From positions 169,771-233,770 of the forward strand of contig NZ_JAEMGS010000006.1 in the NCBI RefSeq assembly GCF_017309075.1: a stretch of DNA of 64,000 nt. Direction: 5' to 3'. Both the position numbers and the translations under genes were made by a program. The notes under the pieces are model-generated. The model was not told the DNA's origin. It searched no databases and saw only the letters and a program-made list of their open reading frames with translations. Below, one piece after another: positions 16,482 through 24,562 of the stretch. Numbering within the stretch: the stretch's first letter is position 1; each line of letters begins with the position of its first letter. The DNA is from Motiliproteus sp. SC1-56. GTDB taxonomy: Bacteria; Pseudomonadota; Gammaproteobacteria; Pseudomonadales; Balneatricaceae.

Positions 16482-19400
16482 GTGACTCAGCCCCGCAGCC
16501 TGCTCAGCCAGCTTTTTTTCCAGATCCTGATGGTCGGGCTGATTCCGTTGCTGCTGGTCAGCGGTGTAGCCGCCTTGCTGGTGGGGCCGGCCCTCAAAGA
16601 GATGGTTTCAGCCCAGCAACACAACGTGGTCACCGCTATTTCCGGGAAGGTCGACGCCTACCTCTCCGATGCGGCCCGCGACCTGGAGATGCTGGGCACC
16701 CTGATCCAGAGCCGGGATTACAAGGCAGACCCCTTACTGACCCGTACCCTGGATATTCACGCGACCCAAAGAAGCCTCTACGAAGCCGTCTACCTGCTCG
16801 ATGCCAACGGCATGGTGGCGGCGGCGGGTCTCCCCCAGGCCCGCCACGAGCAGCGGGCCAACCTGGTGGGGATGGACCTGTCGGCCAACAATTTCGTGCG
16901 GGTAGCCCGGGAGTACAACCGCCCGGTCTGGTCTGACACCTTCTTGTCGATCACCAGCGGCCAGTTATCGGTCGCCCTGGCCATTCCGCTCAAAAACTAC
17001 ACCCTGGTGGGCGAAGTCGGTATCGAGACCCTCTCCGAGCTACTGTCGGAAATCCGCCGTGAGAGCGGACTCGAAGTGATGGCGGTGGATAGTAAAGGCC
17101 ATATCGTCGCCCATCCCGATGTGGATCAGGCCATCCAGAAACTCAACCTCGGACACCTGGAGCCGGTGCAGACCGCCGCCGAAGAGGGCAGCGCGGTGAC
17201 CGCCGATATCACCCTGAACGGGAACGAGCGGCTGGCAATCGCGACGCCGCTGCACAGCATCAACTGGGTACTCATGGCCAGCCAGCCCCTGGAACTGATC
17301 AACCAACCACTGCGGCTTGCCGCCTGGATTATGCTCGCCGGGATCGGCATCAGCATGCTGTTCGCACTCACGATCGGCGCCCAGGTGGCGCGCCGCCTCG
17401 CCTGGCGTATCCGCACCTACTCCCAGCACGCCCGCGATATCGCCGCGGGACGACGCGAACACCGTTGGCCGGTCTCGAAAGTCACCGAATTCAGAGAGCT
17501 GGCGGCGAACCTGCAGCGCATGTCCGACCAGCTTTACCGGCACGAGCAGCAAGTACAGGCGAGTGAGCGCAGTTACCGGGAACTGATTGAGGACGTGGAG
17601 GACTTGGTGGTACGGGTCGACCCCGAGGGCCGCTTTACCTTCGTCAATCACGCAAGCCGCCATATATTCGGCCTGGAGCCCGGGCAGTGCCTCGGTCTGA
17701 GCGCCTTTGACTTTATTCACCCCGGTGACCGGGAAAGCACGGAGCAGGCTTTCAACAACTGGCTCCATTTCGGAAAAACCCATTTCAGCTTCGAGAACCG
17801 CATCATGCGCCGCGACGGCGAGGTCTGCCACGTATCCTGGAGCATACGGGTACACCAGAACGGTGATGAGGAGGTGGTGGACATGGTCGCCATTGGCCGC
17901 GACATCACCCACCAGGTCAAGGCCCAGGAAGCGCTCAAGGAACGGGAAAAACGCTACCGGGCGCTGGTCCAGCAAAGCCCCCTGGCGATCATCGAATGGA
18001 ACCTGGATTTTGAAGTGGCGGAATGGAACCGCGCCGCCGAGCGCATTTTCGGCTATGGCCGCGAAGAGATGCTCGGACAGAGCGCTGAGGTACTGGCCGC
18101 GCCGGAACAGCGTACAGAACAAAAGACGGCGTGGCAGCAGCTGCTGGCCAGCACCGGCGGCACCCGCCAGGAGTGGGTCAACCTCAACCAGGACGGCGTC
18201 TCCCTGACCTGTGTCTGGTACAGCCGCCCCCTGATCGACGAGGATCTGCAGGTCAGCGGCGCCATCAGCCTGGTGGAGGATATAACCGAACACAAGGCGG
18301 TCGAGCAGAAACTGGCGGCCAGCGAGGCGCAGTTCTCAACCCTGTTCCATGCATCCCCGGTGCCGATGACCGTGGTGCGCGGTGCCAGAGGGGAGTCCCT
18401 CCTGGACTGCAACAGCGCGTGGGAAAAAATGTTCGGCGCCGATGCCAGGCTGGCACTCGGCCCCGCGGAAAACACGGCGGGCATCTGGATCGGCAGCGCC
18501 GATCGGGAAGCCGTCTGGCAGGCGCTCACCACCCAAGGGACCCTAGAGGGGTTTGAAGCCGAGCTCCAGAGCCGCAGGGGCGCCTGCCGCTGCGAGATAT
18601 CCGGCCGTCGAATCGAGATGGGTGGCGATGTCTGCTACCTGATAACCGCCGTCGACCTCAGCGAGCAGTTGCGCCAAAAGGCACAGATAAAACACCTGAA
18701 TGCCACCCTTGAAGAACGGGTCAAGAAGCGCACACAAGAGCTTGAAGAGACGCTGGCACGCCTGCGACATACCCAGGCCGAGCTGATCCAGTCCGAAAAA
18801 CTGGCGGCCCTGGGCGGCATGGTGGCGGGAATTGCCCACGAGCTGAACACGCCCATCGGCAACGGCATGATGGCCGCCACCACCCTGGCCGATGAGACCA
18901 GCCGACTGGTCGAACAATTTCAGGCCCAGCAGCTCAAGCGCTCGACCCTTGAGCATTACGTTGAAGACGCCCAGACCAGCAGCGATATCCTGGTACGCAA
19001 CCTGGTCAAGGCCAGCGACTTGATCAGCAGTTTCAAACAGGTTGCGGCCGACCAGACCAGCCAGCAGCGGCGTCACTTCAACCTCGACGCCCTGATCGAG
19101 GAGATCATCACCACCCTGCGGCCACAGCTCAAGCGCACCCCCTATAAAGTCGTCACCGACCTGCACACCGACCTGATCATGGACAGCTATCCGGGTCCTC
19201 TGGGTCAGGCCCTCACCAATCTCATCAGCAATGCCCATACCCACGGTCTGGAAGGGCGAGATCAGGGCGTCATTACCGTCACCACCCGACAATCGGCCCC
19301 GGACCGGGTCGAGATCGACGTGAGCGATGACGGCCGCGGGGTGCCCGCCGAGCACCGAGAACGGCTCTTCGACCCCTTTTTCACCACGCGAATGGGCCGG

Positions 19401-19565
19401 GGCGGCTCAGGCCTGGGCCTGCATATCGTTCACAATCTGGTTACCCAGGTCATGGGAGGCCAGGTGGAGCTGGTTAACCGTCCGGTTCCCGGCGCTACCT
19501 TCCGCCTTCAGATACCGGTGACCGCTCCGCAACACCCCGGCGACTCGGATACGACCGCCCCCTAG
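16482..19565 (+). CDS. Large membrane sensor histidine kinase (dCache-HAMP-PASx3-HisKA-HATPase)
   Basis: 1027-residue inner-membrane kinase. Helix 1 is at about 12-33, followed by a periplasmic double-Cache-like sensor (about 35-280), helix 2 (about 283-303), HAMP (about 305-355), three PAS domains (about 365-480, 487-605, 610-715), a coiled coil rich in E/K/L and the kinase core. The phospho-accepting His is in GIAHELNTPIGN; the N-box LTNLISNAHTHG, DDGRGVP, PFFTT and GSGLGLHIV complete the ATPase domain. No receiver is fused, so the receiver-EAL protein two genes upstream is the natural partner. GTG start three bases after the binding-protein gene, with GGAA seven bases upstream. Its periplasmic sensor may contact the lipoprotein. 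Confidence 0.92.
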   Translation: MTQPRSLLSQLFFQILMVGLIPLLLVSGVAALLVGPALKEMVSAQQHNVVTAISGKVDAYLSDAARDLEMLGTLIQSRDYKADPLLTRTLDIHATQRSLYEAVYLLDANGMVAAAGLPQARHEQRANLVGMDLSANNFVRVAREYNRPVWSDTFLSITSGQLSVALAIPLKNYTLVGEVGIETLSELLSEIRRESGLEVMAVDSKGHIVAHPDVDQAIQKLNLGHLEPVQTAAEEGSAVTADITLNGNERLAIATPLHSINWVLMASQPLELINQPLRLAAWIMLAGIGISMLFALTIGAQVARRLAWRIRTYSQHARDIAAGRREHRWPVSKVTEFRELAANLQRMSDQLYRHEQQVQASERSYRELIEDVEDLVVRVDPEGRFTFVNHASRHIFGLEPGQCLGLSAFDFIHPGDRESTEQAFNNWLHFGKTHFSFENRIMRRDGEVCHVSWSIRVHQNGDEEVVDMVAIGRDITHQVKAQEALKEREKRYRALVQQSPLAIIEWNLDFEVAEWNRAAERIFGYGREEMLGQSAEVLAAPEQRTEQKTAWQQLLASTGGTRQEWVNLNQDGVSLTCVWYSRPLIDEDLQVSGAISLVEDITEHKAVEQKLAASEAQFSTLFHASPVPMTVVRGARGESLLDCNSAWEKMFGADARLALGPAENTAGIWIGSADREAVWQALTTQGTLEGFEAELQSRRGACRCEISGRRIEMGGDVCYLITAVDLSEQLRQKAQIKHLNATLEERVKKRTQELEETLARLRHTQAELIQSEKLAALGGMVAGIAHELNTPIGNGMMAATTLADETSRLVEQFQAQQLKRSTLEHYVEDAQTSSDILVRNLVKASDLISSFKQVAADQTSQQRRHFNLDALIEEIITTLRPQLKRTPYKVVTDLHTDLIMDSYPGPLGQALTNLISNAHTHGLEGRDQGVITVTTRQSAPDRVEIDVSDDGRGVPAEHRERLFDPFFTTRMGRGGSGLGLHIVHNLVTQVMGGQVELVNRPVPGATFRLQIPVTAPQHPGDSDTTAP

Positions 19566-19700
19566 GAAAACTTCCTGCCCCGCCACGGTGAACCCATAAT
19601 CGCTTTCGAAGATAACGGTATAAAGCGGTTGGTGATCCTGGCTCAACCCCGAAGCCAAAAGACAGGCTTCAGCTCGCCCTTGAGCTGTCTTGCCAAAGAC

Positions 19701-20921
19701 TCAGCGGCCCGCTTCCACCCGGTCTCGCCCCTGGCGCTTTGCCTGGTAGAGGGCATCGTCCGCCCGCCCCAGGACGCATTCAAAGCTCTCCTCCTCCGCC
19801 CCCACGGTCGCCACTCCCAGGCTCAGGGTGACGGTGACGGGCTGGCCGGCCAGCGTCAGGGGACGCCCCCTGACCGCTTCTCGAATCCGTTCGGCGACCC
19901 GGCGCGCTTCATCGGCATCGGCTTCGGGCAGCACCACCAGAAACTCCTCACCGCCGTACCGGCCCACCTGGCTGTAGCGGCGCACCTGCCCGGCGATACG
20001 CTCAGCGGTGCCGCGCAGGGCCTCGTCGCCTGCCAGGTGGCCAAGACGGTCATTCAGTGCCTTAAATTCGTCGATATCGGCCATGATCAGGCTGAAGGGG
20101 GCCGGTTCGCCGGTTTCCCGCTGACGAAGGTAACGGGCGAATTCACTCGCGCCGCTGCGCATGATCTCCCGCCGGTTAGGCAATCCCGTGAGGCTGTCCA
20201 CCGCCGCCAGCTTGCGCAACTCCTCCTGCGTACGGGCCAGCTGCCTGACCGCCATACTCAGGATCACGTAGGCGAGCGAAAACACCAGGGCCAGAATGGC
20301 GGCGAACACCACCACCGAGACCAGGACGCTGGTCATCAGCGCCCGGCGGTGATGGCTGGTGTCCTGGTAGATTTCGAAGCTGCCCACGACGCTACCGACA
20401 TCGTTGCGGATGGGCACGTAGGTCTCGACCAGATCCACGTCGAACCGCTGTTCATGCATCAAATCAAACACCTGCTCCCGGGTCTCGAGCTTGGAGTTGC
20501 TGTTTCCCTTCAGGGCCTCGGCCAGGCGCGTGTTGTCACTGCTGAATTCTCCGATGATTCCCGCATCCGTGCTGTAAACCACCCGCCCCGCCGGCGAGAA
20601 CACTTTGATTTTGAGGATGCCGTAGGGGGCCAGAAACCGCTTGAGGGATTGATCCAGGCGATCGATTTCATGCGCTTCCAGCACCAGCTGCCGCTCGTCG
20701 CTATCACCTGTTTGGTTCAGTAGCAGCGCCTGTTCCAGGGCGACAATGGACTGGCCAACCGCAATCGCCTGCTCCTCTGCGCTGGCGACCACGTAGTTTT
20801 CGTAAAGCTTGTAGATGGCGACGGAGGAGAGGCTGAGAATGATCATACTGGCTGCCACTGCCACCAGGTGCAGGAGGCGGATAAAACTGCGGGGGTTATC
20901 TGTATCCTTCAGCATGGGCAT
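19701..20921 (-). CDS. Membrane diguanylate cyclase (GGDEF)
   Basis: 406-residue inner-membrane enzyme expected to make c-di-GMP. Helix 1 at about 14-38, a periplasmic sensory segment (about 39-200) containing GRVVYSTDAGIIGE and ETYVPIRNDVGSVVGSFEIYQD, which looks like a single-Cache/PAS-like fold, helix 2 at about 205-228, and a GGDEF domain (about 238-400) beginning DSLTGLPNRREIM. The signature is intact (GRYGGEEF). An RxxD inhibitory site five residues upstream is not present (RYSQ there), so product inhibition at that site is unlikely. AGGA lies eight bases before the ATG at 20921. It converges on the kinase operon, whose first gene encodes a c-di-GMP-degrading enzyme, so the two could act on the same local pool. 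Confidence 0.92.
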   Translation of the reverse strand: MPMLKDTDNPRSFIRLLHLVAVAASMIILSLSSVAIYKLYENYVVASAEEQAIAVGQSIVALEQALLLNQTGDSDERQLVLEAHEIDRLDQSLKRFLAPYGILKIKVFSPAGRVVYSTDAGIIGEFSSDNTRLAEALKGNSNSKLETREQVFDLMHEQRFDVDLVETYVPIRNDVGSVVGSFEIYQDTSHHRRALMTSVLVSVVVFAAILALVFSLAYVILSMAVRQLARTQEELRKLAAVDSLTGLPNRREIMRSGASEFARYLRQRETGEPAPFSLIMADIDEFKALNDRLGHLAGDEALRGTAERIAGQVRRYSQVGRYGGEEFLVVLPEADADEARRVAERIREAVRGRPLTLAGQPVTVTLSLGVATVGAEEESFECVLGRADDALYQAKRQGRDRVEAGR

Positions 20922-21091
20922 GTTGATCGTCCTGAATCGGGCCTGCGCTCGCCGGGCACGCGCCGACAGCTGCTTGCCCCCTTATAACCCACGCTATACC
21001 GGCTTACAACCAAAGCAAAGGATTCGGCGGTTGTTAATACCCTACTGTTTTGCTTAACTATTAACCTGCCCCCAGCCATTGGAAGCGCCTT

Positions 21092-22549
21092 GTGTTTACC
21101 CACCCGCTGCGCCAACCCTGCAGCTACCAGCAACTGACCGAGGGGGTCTTTTTCGCCCGGGTACACCCAAAACCCCTTGAAACGCCCCGCCTGGCCCACT
21201 TCAACGCACGCCTCGGCGACCGGTTCGGGTTGACTGAAACCGACTTCTCCGGAGATGCCTTCGTCGACGTCCTGGCAGGCCGGAAACCGCTGCCCGCCCC
21301 GGTGGAGCCGCTGGCCACAGCATATTCAGGCCACCAGTTCGGCGGCTTCAATCCGGGCCTGGGGGATGGCCGGGCCATGCTTTTGGGGGAATTTTCCGAC
21401 CGGGAGGGTACCCCTTGGGAGTTCCAGCTGAAAGGCTCCGGTCCCACCCCCTACTCCCGGGGATTTGACGGCCGTGCGGTGTTGCGCTCGGTCATCCGCG
21501 AATACCTGGCCTGCGAGGCGGTTGATGCCCTGGGAATCGCCACTACCCGCGCCCTCTGTGTGGTGGCCAGTGATACCCAGGTGATTCGCGAGATCCCGGA
21601 GCCGGGGGCCATGATGATCCGGGTGGCCCGCAGCCATCTGCGCTTCGGCTCTTTTGAGCATTTCTACGCGCGGCGCCAGACTGGCCATCTGCAACAACTC
21701 GCCGATTACTGCATCAACCGTTTTTACCCCCAATTTAAGGCCAGCCGCACCCCCTACCGCGATTGGTTCGAGACAGTGGTGCGCGACACCGCGCAGCTGA
21801 TCGCCCAGTGGCAGGCGATGGGGTTCTGCCACGGGGTCATGAACACGGATAATTTTTCCATTCTGGGCCTGACCTTCGACTACGGCCCGTACGGTTTTCT
21901 TGAGCGCTACGATCCCCGCCACATCTGCAACCACTCGGATACTGAGGGTCGCTATGCCTTTGAGCGACAGCCGCGCATGGCCTTGTGGAACTGTTACTGC
22001 CTGGCCCAATCCCTGACCCCGCTGATTGCGCGGGACAGTCTGCAGGCGGCGCTCGATCAGTTCGAATCGACGCTGCAGGCCGGCTACCTGGCGCGCATGC
22101 GCCGGCGCCTGGGGCTCACCCGGGAGCGTGAGGATGATGGGGAGCTGCTGTCCGCGCTGTTAAACCTGCTGGAAAGGCAACAACTGGACTATCACCGGTT
22201 CCTGCGCGGCCTCTGCCACTTCGCCGGCGGCGAGGCGCGCCACCCCTGGCTCTATGAGCGAGGGGACCGCGAGGCAATCGACCACTGGCTTAACCGCTAC
22301 GCCGCCCGCCTGGCCCTGGAGCCAAATCCAGGGCGGGCCGCAGCCATGGGGAGGGAGAATCCGAAGTTCGTGCTGCGTAACTACCTGGCGCAAGAAGTGA
22401 TCGAAGCCGCCCAGGAAGGCGATTACGCGCCCCTGGACACCCTCTTAAAAATCCTGCAGGCCCCCTTCGAGGAGCACCGCCTGCACGACCGCTGGTGCGA
22501 GCCGGCCCCGGACTGGGCCAGCGGGCTCAGCGTCAGCTGCTCATCGTGA
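21092..22549 (+). CDS. selO: Protein adenylyltransferase SelO (YdiU)
   Basis: 485-residue pseudokinase-fold enzyme that transfers AMP to Ser, Thr or Tyr of target proteins; in E. coli it acts in redox homeostasis. Family features are YSGHQFGGFNPGLGDGRA (about residues 78-95), QLKGSGPTPYSRGFDGRAVLRS, SEQ-like GTFEHF counterpart RFGSFEHF, HGVMNTDNFSILG with the metal-binding Asn/Asp, and DYGPYGF. The C-terminus SVSCSS has Cys where animal SELENOO has selenocysteine, as in E. coli. The GTG start has GGAAG seven bases upstream. It is transcribed away from the diguanylate cyclase gene and towards rhlE, with 20 bases between the convergent stops. Confidence 0.95.
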   Translation: MFTHPLRQPCSYQQLTEGVFFARVHPKPLETPRLAHFNARLGDRFGLTETDFSGDAFVDVLAGRKPLPAPVEPLATAYSGHQFGGFNPGLGDGRAMLLGEFSDREGTPWEFQLKGSGPTPYSRGFDGRAVLRSVIREYLACEAVDALGIATTRALCVVASDTQVIREIPEPGAMMIRVARSHLRFGSFEHFYARRQTGHLQQLADYCINRFYPQFKASRTPYRDWFETVVRDTAQLIAQWQAMGFCHGVMNTDNFSILGLTFDYGPYGFLERYDPRHICNHSDTEGRYAFERQPRMALWNCYCLAQSLTPLIARDSLQAALDQFESTLQAGYLARMRRRLGLTREREDDGELLSALLNLLERQQLDYHRFLRGLCHFAGGEARHPWLYERGDREAIDHWLNRYAARLALEPNPGRAAAMGRENPKFVLRNYLAQEVIEAAQEGDYAPLDTLLKILQAPFEEHRLHDRWCEPAPDWASGLSVSCSS

Positions 22550-22569
22550 GCAGCCGCCGCAAGTCACCC

Positions 22570-23940
22570 TCAGCGGGCGGGGGCCTGGAGCAGCGCCGGC
22601 TTTTCCTGCCGCCGGCGCCCGCGGCCCCGGGGAGCGGCACTATCCCGTCGCGCCCCTCGAACCGCTGCCGCCGCTTTGGGCCTGGCGACGTTGTTGCCGG
22701 ACTCCGGAGCAGCCGCCCCATCCCGAGCTGCGTTCTGCGCCGTTTTCGGCTTTTTCGGTCGCCGGCGACGCACAGGCGCATCGACGTTTTTAGTCTCCGG
22801 CAGCTCCGCCTCCGGGTGGAAACGGGTCAGGGGCACGCGATCGATCTTGCGCTTGATCAGCCGCTCGATCCCGTTAAGCTGCTTGCTTTCGTCGGGGCTC
22901 ACCAGCGATACCGCCTGCCCCGTGGCACCCGCACGCCCGGTACGCCCGATGCGGTGCACGTAATCTTCAGCCACGTTGGGCAGGTCGAAGTTCACCACCT
23001 GGGGCAACTGCTGAATATCCAGGCCGCGAGCGGCGATGTCGGTGGCCACCAGCACCCGCACCGAGCCGCGCTTGAAGTTATCCAAGGCCCGGGTACGTGC
23101 CCCCTGGCTCTTGTTGCCGTGGATGGCCATGGCGTGAATGCCTTCGCGCTCGAGTTTCTGGACCAGTTTGTTGGCGCCGTGCTTGGTGCGAGAGAAAACC
23201 AGCACCTGGTGCCAGTTATGGTCTTTGATCAGGTGGCAGAGCAGCTCGGCCTTGCGCTTTTTGTCCACCGGGTGAATCCACTGCTCCACACTGCTGGTGG
23301 TGCTGTTACGCGGGCTCACCTCAATCAGGACCGGGTCGTGAACCAGCCCCTGGGCCAGGCGGCGAATCTCATCGGAGAAGGTGGCCGAGAACAGCAGGTT
23401 CTGCCGTTTGCTGGGAAGGAGCTTCAGTATCCGCTTGATATCGTGAATAAAGCCCATGTCCAGCATGCGGTCCGCTTCGTCCAGCACCAGCACCTCCAGA
23501 TCATCGAAGCGCACCGCCCCCTGTCCATGCAGGTCCAGCAACCGTCCGGGAGTCGCCACCAGCAGGTCGACACCGCCACGCAGCTTCATCATCTGCGGGT
23601 TGATCTTGACGCCGCCGAACACCACCGTCGACTTCAGCGGAAGAAACTTGCCATAGTGAACGGCGCTCTCCCCGACCTGGGCGGCCAGTTCCCGGGTGGG
23701 GGTCAAGACCAGTGCCCGAACCCGGTTGGCACGTACCGGCGTGCCCGAGGCGAGGCGCTGAAGCAAAGGCAGGGTAAAACCGGCGGTTTTGCCGGTCCCG
23801 GTCTGGGCCGCGGCCATGACATCCCTGCCCTCGAGAATCGGGGGGATGGACTGGCTCTGAATCGGGGAGGGCTGGCTGTAACCTTTTTCTTCTACGGCAC
23901 GCAGAAGGGGCTCGGACAGGCCGAGGGAGGAAAAACTCAT
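22570..23940 (-). CDS. rhlE: DEAD-box ATP-dependent RNA helicase, RhlE type
   Basis: 456-residue RNA helicase. All core motifs are present in order: Q motif (GYSQPSPIQ), AQTGTGKT (motif I, about residue 45), [28 protein letters not shown] (motif II), SATFS (motif III), [23 protein letters not shown] and [10 protein letters not shown] (motif VI). The tail after residue ~370 is low-complexity and rich in Arg, Lys, Pro and Ala, as is usual for RhlE and thought to help RNA binding. It probably acts in RNA turnover or ribosome assembly. Monocistronic, with an upstream spacer of ~150 bases to the next - strand gene. Confidence 0.94.
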   Translation of the reverse strand: MSFSSLGLSEPLLRAVEEKGYSQPSPIQSQSIPPILEGRDVMAAAQTGTGKTAGFTLPLLQRLASGTPVRANRVRALVLTPTRELAAQVGESAVHYGKFLPLKSTVVFGGVKINPQMMKLRGGVDLLVATPGRLLDLHGQGAVRFDDLEVLVLDEADRMLDMGFIHDIKRILKLLPSKRQNLLFSATFSDEIRRLAQGLVHDPVLIEVSPRNSTTSSVEQWIHPVDKKRKAELLCHLIKDHNWHQVLVFSRTKHGANKLVQKLEREGIHAMAIHGNKSQGARTRALDNFKRGSVRVLVATDIAARGLDIQQLPQVVNFDLPNVAEDYVHRIGRTGRAGATGQAVSLVSPDESKQLNGIERLIKRKIDRVPLTRFHPEAELPETKNVDAPVRRRRPKKPKTAQNAARDGAAAPESGNNVARPKAAAAVRGARRDSAAPRGRGRRRQEKPALLQAPAR

Positions 23941-24088
23941 AAATTGAACTCTGAGGGCGAACGGAGTCGCGGAAAAAAACGATGGTGACTAACGGGCACC
24001 GGGCCCGAAAAAAAGGGCGATAATCATACCGCAGTTCAAGAGAAATTACGAACCCGCGGACGCGGGCTCGTGAGGACAGCGGGCGGCG

Positions 24089-24280
24089 TCAGCCCTGGAT
24101 GGCGCGCTCCCAGAACTTGCGCAGAAAAGCTTCCATCGCGATACGGTCGTTAAAGTGGTGTTCCCGGCCTTCGACGCGTACGCGCAGTGCCAAGGGGTCG
24201 ATATCCAGAGCAACGTCCTGATCACGGACCCTGGGGGTGAGAAGGGGGGCGGCTGGCTGCCGGGCAACGGCTTGGTACAT
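24089..24280 (-). CDS. Small hypothetical protein, 63 residues
   Basis: Predicted protein starting MYQAVARQPAAPLL with a strand-like middle (DVALDIDPLALRVRVEGREHHF) and a C-terminal helix (RIAMEAFLRKFWERAIQG). No domain is recognised. Support for coding comes from a good - strand ribosome-binding site (GAGGG seven bases before the ATG) and from amphipathic patterning; other frames here look random. It is upstream of rhlE but separated by about 150 bases, so co-transcription is uncertain. Confidence 0.55.
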   Translation of the reverse strand: MYQAVARQPAAPLLTPRVRDQDVALDIDPLALRVRVEGREHHFNDRIAMEAFLRKFWERAIQG

Positions 24281-24401
24281 GGCTAATCCCTCATTGGTAT
24301 GGCCCTCGGACGCTGAACCGGATGGCGCGGCTCAATGAAAACCGTCCTAGATAGCTGATCTACATATATTATTTTTTTATCATCCCTGTGCTTACGCACG
24401 C

Positions 24402-24416
24402 CCCGCGAAGCGCGGG
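24402..24416. repeat. Short GC hairpin, possible IS200/IS605-type end remnant
   Basis: CCCGCG-AAG-CGCGGG is a perfect 6-bp hairpin in an otherwise AT-rich spacer, followed by AGTCTTAAGG. This arrangement resembles the right-end hairpins of IS200/IS605-family elements and small elements derived from them. No transposase or TnpB gene is nearby. It lies upstream of topB. Confidence 0.3.
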
Positions 24417-24501
24417 AGTCTTAAGGCTAGCACCGGAAGAGGCCCCCTGCCAAGGGTGAACACCACGGCAACCCCCTCCCCCATCCCTCTTAGCATACTG
24501 T

Positions 24502-24530
24502 TTGCATATACAGGACTTTTGCTATAAAAA
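24502..24530 (+). promoter_or_regulatory. Candidate sigma-70 promoter for topB
   Basis: TTGCAT (24502-24507) and TATAAA (24523-24528), the latter preceded by TGC as in extended -10 elements, lie 35-60 bases before the topB start. The 15-base spacer is a little short, so this is a moderate candidate. Confidence 0.4.
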
Positions 24531-24562
24531 GCCTGTTTCCGCCCGCTTCGGGAAACCGACCG

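Noticed and set aside
17040..18293. 417-codon open frame on the - strand opposite the sensor kinase
   Set aside because: Shadow of the PAS-region codons; the + strand kinase explains the region fully.
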